DNA of 11,217 nt from Archaeoglobaceae archaeon (GTDB lineage: Archaea; Halobacteriota; Archaeoglobi; Archaeoglobales; Archaeoglobaceae), in the NCBI GenBank assembly GCA_025059545.1, contig JANXDJ010000045.1, positions 1 to 11,217 of the forward strand, in the 5' to 3' direction. This document shows, in pieces, positions 8,138 through 11,217 of the stretch. Within the stretch, counting starts at the first letter, position 1; each line of letters begins with the position of its first letter. The position numbers and the translations under genes were made by a program. The notes under the pieces were generated by a model. That model made no database searches and was not told the origin of the DNA. It saw only the letters and a list, made by a program, of their open reading frames with translations.

Positions 8138-8160
8138 GAAAATTTTTAAAATTTCGCTTT
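8138..8160. promoter_or_regulatory. AT-rich divergent promoter region between trm112 and the restriction gene
   Basis: GAAAATTTTTAAAATTTC (8138-8155) is nearly palindromic and offers a TATA-like element on each strand. On the + strand a start site about 25 nt downstream would fall near 8172, upstream of the ATG at 8198 and its ribosome binding site. On the - strand it would fall near 8120, leaving a leader of about 60 nt before the trm112 ATG at 8060. This is inferred from composition and spacing only. Confidence 0.4.
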
Positions 8161-8187
8161 AATTAAGTTGAAGAAGTGGTTTGAAAA

Positions 8188-8194
8188 AGGGGAG
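8188..8194 (+). promoter_or_regulatory. Ribosome binding site of the restriction endonuclease gene
   Basis: AGGGGAG ends 3 nt before the ATG at 8198. It favours this start over the in-frame TTG at 8168, which lies upstream of the predicted transcript start. Confidence 0.55.
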
Positions 8195-8197
8195 AAA

Positions 8198-8356
8198 ATG
8201 AGTTTGAAGAAGAAAACTCGCGAAGACATATGCAATCTTTTGGTGGAAATTGTAAGAGCAAAACTAAGGGAATATAAGCCAGAAACGAATTATATGCCTT
8301 TTCATTTTAGATTGCTCGGTAGAGACCGTTATGCAATTTTTTCATTCAGTCCATGA
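8198..8356 (+). pseudogene. TdeIII-family type II restriction endonuclease, N-terminal fragment (frameshifted)
   Basis: This 52-residue frame encodes the start of a TdeIII-family endonuclease: MSLKKKTREDI, a helix, then the conserved YMPFHFRLLGRDRYAIFSF segment. It stops at TGA 8354-8356. The family reading continues in the -1 frame, where FIQSMNTTFG can be read from 8341. The switch must occur in 8323-8356, because the second frame has a TAG at 8320-8322. Either adding one T to the T6 run at 8337-8342 or restoring a lost 4-base ATTC repeat unit would rejoin the frames. A separate short protein is unlikely because the conserved segment is cut in its middle. Family identity is from recall of conserved motifs. 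Confidence 0.7.
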
Positions 8357-8976
8357 ATACTACATTCGGAATTTCCATATGGGAACAAGTCGCGGTTATA
8401 CTTGCTGAAAGTGCGGGATTTGAGGTTAAGAGACAATATGAACTTTTGGGAGAAATAGATCCCGAAACAGAAGAATTAATTCAGAAAATCCACTATGAGT
8501 TGAGAGCGGGGACGAGAAGAGTAAATAAAATGGAAGAAATAGAACTAATTAGGGGAAGTATTAAAAAAGGATCACCTACGAAGGATCCGGATTCGATCGT
8601 GGATCTGTTTGTTAAAATAGGTGATGAGGAAAACTACTTTGATATAACCAGCGCCAAACCAAATATGAAGGAGTTTGCAGCGCTGAAATTAAAACTTTTA
8701 AGATGGACTGCGTTGAGATTAAGTCAAGATAATAGTATTAAGGTTTTTACAAGACTTGCAATACCATACAACCCGTATCATCCACAACCATACCAAAGAT
8801 GGACTTTAAAAGGTCTTTATGATTTAGAAAAAGGCGAGATTTTAGTTGGAGAGGAATTTTGGAATTTTGTTGCAAATGATAGTATATACGAAGAACTATT
8901 GGAAGTATTTCAAAGAGCAGGAAAAATGTTGAGGGAAGAGATAGATCAAAAATTTGCTCAATTCCGAAGTGATTAA
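8353..8976 (+). pseudogene. TdeIII-family type II restriction endonuclease, main fragment
   Basis: The bulk (207 residues) of a TdeIII-family endonuclease; characterised members are associated with GGNCC. From the internal ATG it reads MNTTFGISIWEQVAV, then an acidic patch (DPDSIVDLF at 78-86), FDITSAKPNMKEF at 96-108, LKLKLLRWTALRLS, the IPYNPYHPQPYQRW segment at 137-150, and the GEEFWNF segment near 166-172. Candidate catalytic residues are Asp84, Asp97 and Lys102; the Lys is five residues after the Asp rather than in a plain D/E-x-K. The ATG overlaps the stop of the N-terminal fragment (ATGA, 8353-8356), so reinitiation is possible but there is no ribosome binding site and it would lack the conserved N-terminus. 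Joined, the two parts give about 260 residues. The methyltransferase starts one base after its stop. Confidence 0.78.
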
Positions 8977-8977
8977 A

Positions 8978-9328
8978 ATGAGAAGACTGATCGAGAACTG
9001 GTTTCCAGTGAAGGAAATAAGTAGAGATGCGGGAATAGAGATGGCATATAAATCTATGCCAGCTTATATAAAGCATGCTAAAGAATTGGGGATTTCTGGA
9101 AGTTTGAGCAGAGAGTTCTACGATCCAAAAATAAGAAATCTTCATCCATGGTTTGCAAGGAGACCATGTTCAGTAGCCAGAGCAACAACTCTTGCATCGA
9201 TCTTGCCAGAAAATGTTGAAAAAAACATTTTTATGAATGCTATAGGATGGAATGAGAAAAAATATTCGTCTCTGAACAACAAATACCCTCCACTCCTCTT
9301 TTATACTGACCCCAAGAGAGATAATTAA
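8978..9328 (+). pseudogene. DUF1156-type DNA methyltransferase, N-terminal fragment (frameshifted)
   Basis: A 116-residue fragment opening with the DUF1156 signature: RRLIENWFPVKEISRDAG at 2-19, then NLHPWFARRPCSVARATTLAS, where W-F-A-R-R-P is the hallmark of the family. The ATG at 8978 is preferred over the in-frame TTG at 8954, since GAAGTGAT (8966-8973), overlapping the end of the endonuclease gene, is a plausible ribosome binding site. The frame ends YTDPKRDN then TAA at 9326-9328, before the SAM-binding motif. Reading resumes in the +1 frame (PREIIKDLL...), open from 9276. Removing one C from CCCC at 9310-9313 gives a smooth YTDPREIIKDLL. Confidence 0.75.
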
Positions 9329-10424
9329 AGATCTTTTACAAAAAGAGGGTAAAAATCCCTCCGAGATCTCTGTTTGCGATCCAATGGCTGGAGGTGGAAG
9401 TATACCCTTGGAAAGCTTGAGACTCGGATTCAGGACTACTGCAGTTGATTACAGTTCCGTAGCGTATTTAATTTTAAAGGCTACAATTGAATATCCTGCC
9501 AAATATGGTTTGAGACTTTTAGAGCGTGTTAGGGAGGAGGCAAATAATTTGATTACTTACATCGAGAAAAATCTTGGACACTTCTACCATGGAGAGTCAG
9601 AAGGATATATATTTGCAAGAGGGATTCTTTGTCCAAAATGCAGTGGTTTAATTCCTCTAATTCACAATTCAGAGCTTGGAGGGAAATATTACATCGGTTT
9701 CCACTTTGAAAAAGACGATAGAAGTTTTACGCCATACCTTTCACAATTCAAAACTGAATTAAAGCACATCAAAGTAGGTGAGATCTCATGTCCTTATTGT
9801 GAATATAGTGTAAAGAAAAGAGAGGCATACAAAATTTGGACTAAAAACCATATAAAAACTCTCGATGACCTTATTAAAGGCAATAGAGTGAGCGAGGAAA
9901 TACTAAAAACCCACATCTTGTTAGTAAGACAAGTTAAAGGTGGCTACAATTTGGCAGAAGAATCCGATATTAAAGCATTTTTGGATTCCTGTAATTATTT
10001 GTCTTATAATTATAATTACATTCATGAATTTTTGCCTATAGCAAGAATTCCTGATGAAAACGAAGTTTTTAAGCCAGTGAAAGATTGTGGTATAGACTAC
10101 TGGTATCAGCTCTTCAATCCTCGCCAACTTCTCTCTATAGGGTTAATTATAAAATATATTAATGAACGAATTAAATTAATTGAACCTTCTGACGAAGTAG
10201 GAAAAGCATCCATGCTTTATTTAGCGTTAGGTGCAAGTCGAATTATAGATTATAATTCCATCATAACTACTTGGAAAAGAGGCACGATAAGGGACACAAT
10301 TGGTCAATACGCAAGAAATAGGAGTATATCTTATGGAGAAGCATACTGCGAAGCTATTGTTCCTCGGAGAAATATAAGATGGATTTTTGAAGTTGATAGC
10401 AATAAAAAAACTCGGGGGGAATAA
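9276..10424 (+). pseudogene. DUF1156-type DNA methyltransferase, central fragment with SAM motif and zinc ribbon
   Basis: The central frame holds methyltransferase motif I (VCDPMAGGGSIPLE, Asp codon 9378-9380, SAM binding), the DUF1156-family VDYSSVAYLILKATIEYPAKYG stretch, and a zinc-ribbon insertion with Cys-x2-Cys pairs at 83/86 and 136/139 counted from the ATG at 9384. That ATG is the Met of DPMAGGG and not a plausible start. The region between motif I and the later DPPY motif probably includes the target-recognition part. The frame ends at TAA 10422-10424, just after an A7 run and a G6 run, and reading continues in the -1 frame. The end of this fragment (9961-10200) is markedly AT-rich. 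Confidence 0.75.
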
Positions 10425-11217
10425 TTCCTGTTTTAGAGGAGATCTGTAAAAGGTTAGCTGGTTTAGGTGATATGATTACTGTAATCCATGGGGATGCAAG
10501 AAAATTATCAAGTTACCTAAGAGAGAAATTCGATCTAATAAACGTCGATCCCCCCTACTTTGATACTCATATCTACAGCGATATAAGCGAATATTTCTGG
10601 CAAGTGCTAAGATTAGCTCTTAAACCAATGATATCTGAAATTTTTAGTGGTTTGCAGTTAAGTTGGAATCCTGAATTTGAGATCGTGCCGAGAGAGGGAG
10701 AATTAATCGTAAGAAAAACTAAAAACAACTCTGAAGAGAAAAGCAATTTCAATGAGAAATGGTATGCCAAGCAAATGCTGGAATTTTTCAAAGAGTCTTA
10801 TAATACATTGAAGGATGATGGGCTCTTAATTGTCTGGTTCACACATAAAACGTTGAACGCGTGGAAATCTATAATGAGTGCTCTTTATGGTGGTGGCTTT
10901 TATGTAACTAGTATATGGCCTGTGACAACCGAACTTCTCACCCGATTGGTGGCAAAGAAGAATGGTGATGTTTTGGATAGGACTCTTATAATTGTTGCCC
11001 GAAAGAAAAAAGATTTTGGAATTGATATGATCATGCACACTAAAAAATTGGCTTATGAGATTGCTGAAGCTCTAAAAGAGATTGGAGCATCTAAAAAAGA
11101 GCTACAGACTTTTTTGAATGCAGCAGTTTTAAGCGGTATAACTGTTATGCCGGTGATAGGAGGAGAAGATCCAATTGAGCATTGTTATTCTAAACTCATA
11201 CCCGAAGCATTGAAGAT
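10406..11217 (+). pseudogene. DUF1156-type DNA methyltransferase, C-terminal fragment with DPPY motif, runs off the window
   Basis: An open frame with no start codon of its own, continuing to the window edge with no stop. It begins NSGGIIPVLEEIC, matching the segment expected next in the family, then HGDARKL, and the catalytic motif DPPY (codons 10547-10558) in INVDPPYFDTHIYSD. This motif marks an N6-adenine or N4-cytosine methyltransferase. Later segments are GLLIVWFTHKTLNAW, IWPVTTELLTRLVAKK and TLIIVARKK, all typical of DUF1156-type enzymes. A stop (TAA 10403-10405) closes this frame upstream, so the switch from the central fragment lies in 10406-10424. One extra A in the A7 run (10404-10410) restores a continuous SNKKNSGG reading. 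Confidence 0.75.

Noticed and set aside
8449..8661. Loss of the catalytic lysine in the endonuclease (D-I-T-S-A-K instead of D/E-x-K)
   Set aside because: I recall similar D-I-T-T-V-K-type sequences in this family, so it is probably the normal form; an alignment would be needed to say otherwise.
8747..9145. A 132-codon open frame on the - strand across the end of the endonuclease and start of the methyltransferase
   Set aside because: Both genes on the + strand show conserved family motifs over this span; the antisense frame shows none.
10001..10020. Short AT palindromic repeat (TTATAATTATAATTA) resembling a regulatory or recombination site
   Set aside because: It lies within the conserved methyltransferase coding frame in a very AT-rich stretch and is explained by Tyr/Asn codons.
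7887..11217. Trm112 as the activator of the adjacent DNA methyltransferase
   Set aside because: The genes are divergent, trm112 is coupled to pyrG, and the R-M pair appears acquired and broken; adjacency is better explained by chance.
8936..11217. DISARM, BREX or another multi-gene defence system
   Set aside because: Only an endonuclease and a methyltransferase are visible; no helicase, phospholipase D, ATPase or phosphatase gene is present in the window, though the region beyond 11217 is unseen.

Overview
The window looks like a chromosomal segment from a thermophilic euryarchaeon, most likely of the Archaeoglobi. The signs are an archaeal gene set (Nob1, a small class of PRPP synthetase, a GfcR-type HTH-phosphoribosyltransferase, Trm112), overlapping stop/start codons, archaeal TATA-type signals, and an esterase that by recall closely resembles the characterised Archaeoglobus fulgidus esterase AFEST. 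Base composition is roughly 40% GC by eye in the left 8 kb and clearly more AT-rich from about 8.1 kb onward. No database search was possible; all family assignments are from motif recognition.

Left block, + strand (1-5341): a fused NDP-forming acyl-CoA synthetase, cut by the window's left edge; a membrane-anchored SPFH/stomatin-like protein; ribose-phosphate pyrophosphokinase (prs). After a 96-nt AT-rich gap with a possible promoter comes a tightly coupled trio with overlapping stop/start codons: the rRNA endonuclease Nob1, a GfcR-like regulator with a PRPP-binding fold, and a family 2 glycosyltransferase with two C-terminal membrane helices, probably acting on a dolichyl-phosphate carrier in surface glycosylation.

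Middle block, - strand (5338-8060): trm112 followed by pyrG (CTP synthase), with overlapping stop and start codons, then an HSL-family esterase with its own TATA box positioned for a leaderless transcript. The esterase converges on the glycosyltransferase and their stop codons overlap. PRPP synthesis, a PRPP-fold regulator and CTP synthase put a nucleotide-metabolism theme on the region, although the two strands are separate transcription units.

Right block, + strand (8198-11217 and beyond): a restriction-modification system diverging from trm112. It has a TdeIII-family type II endonuclease (the family is associated with GGNCC) followed one base later by a DUF1156-type, zinc-ribbon-containing DNA amino-methyltransferase that runs off the right edge. 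The endonuclease reading frame is broken once and the methyltransferase twice. Each break can be explained by a one-base change in a homopolymer (or, for the endonuclease, a 4-base repeat contraction), while every gene in the preceding 8 kb is intact. I read this as a degenerating, AT-rich, probably acquired R-M island. Assembly or sequencing error, or frame-switching by homopolymer slippage, are the alternatives. GGNCC itself is rare in the window (three sites by eye). No RNA gene, CRISPR array, insertion sequence or complete mobile element was seen.
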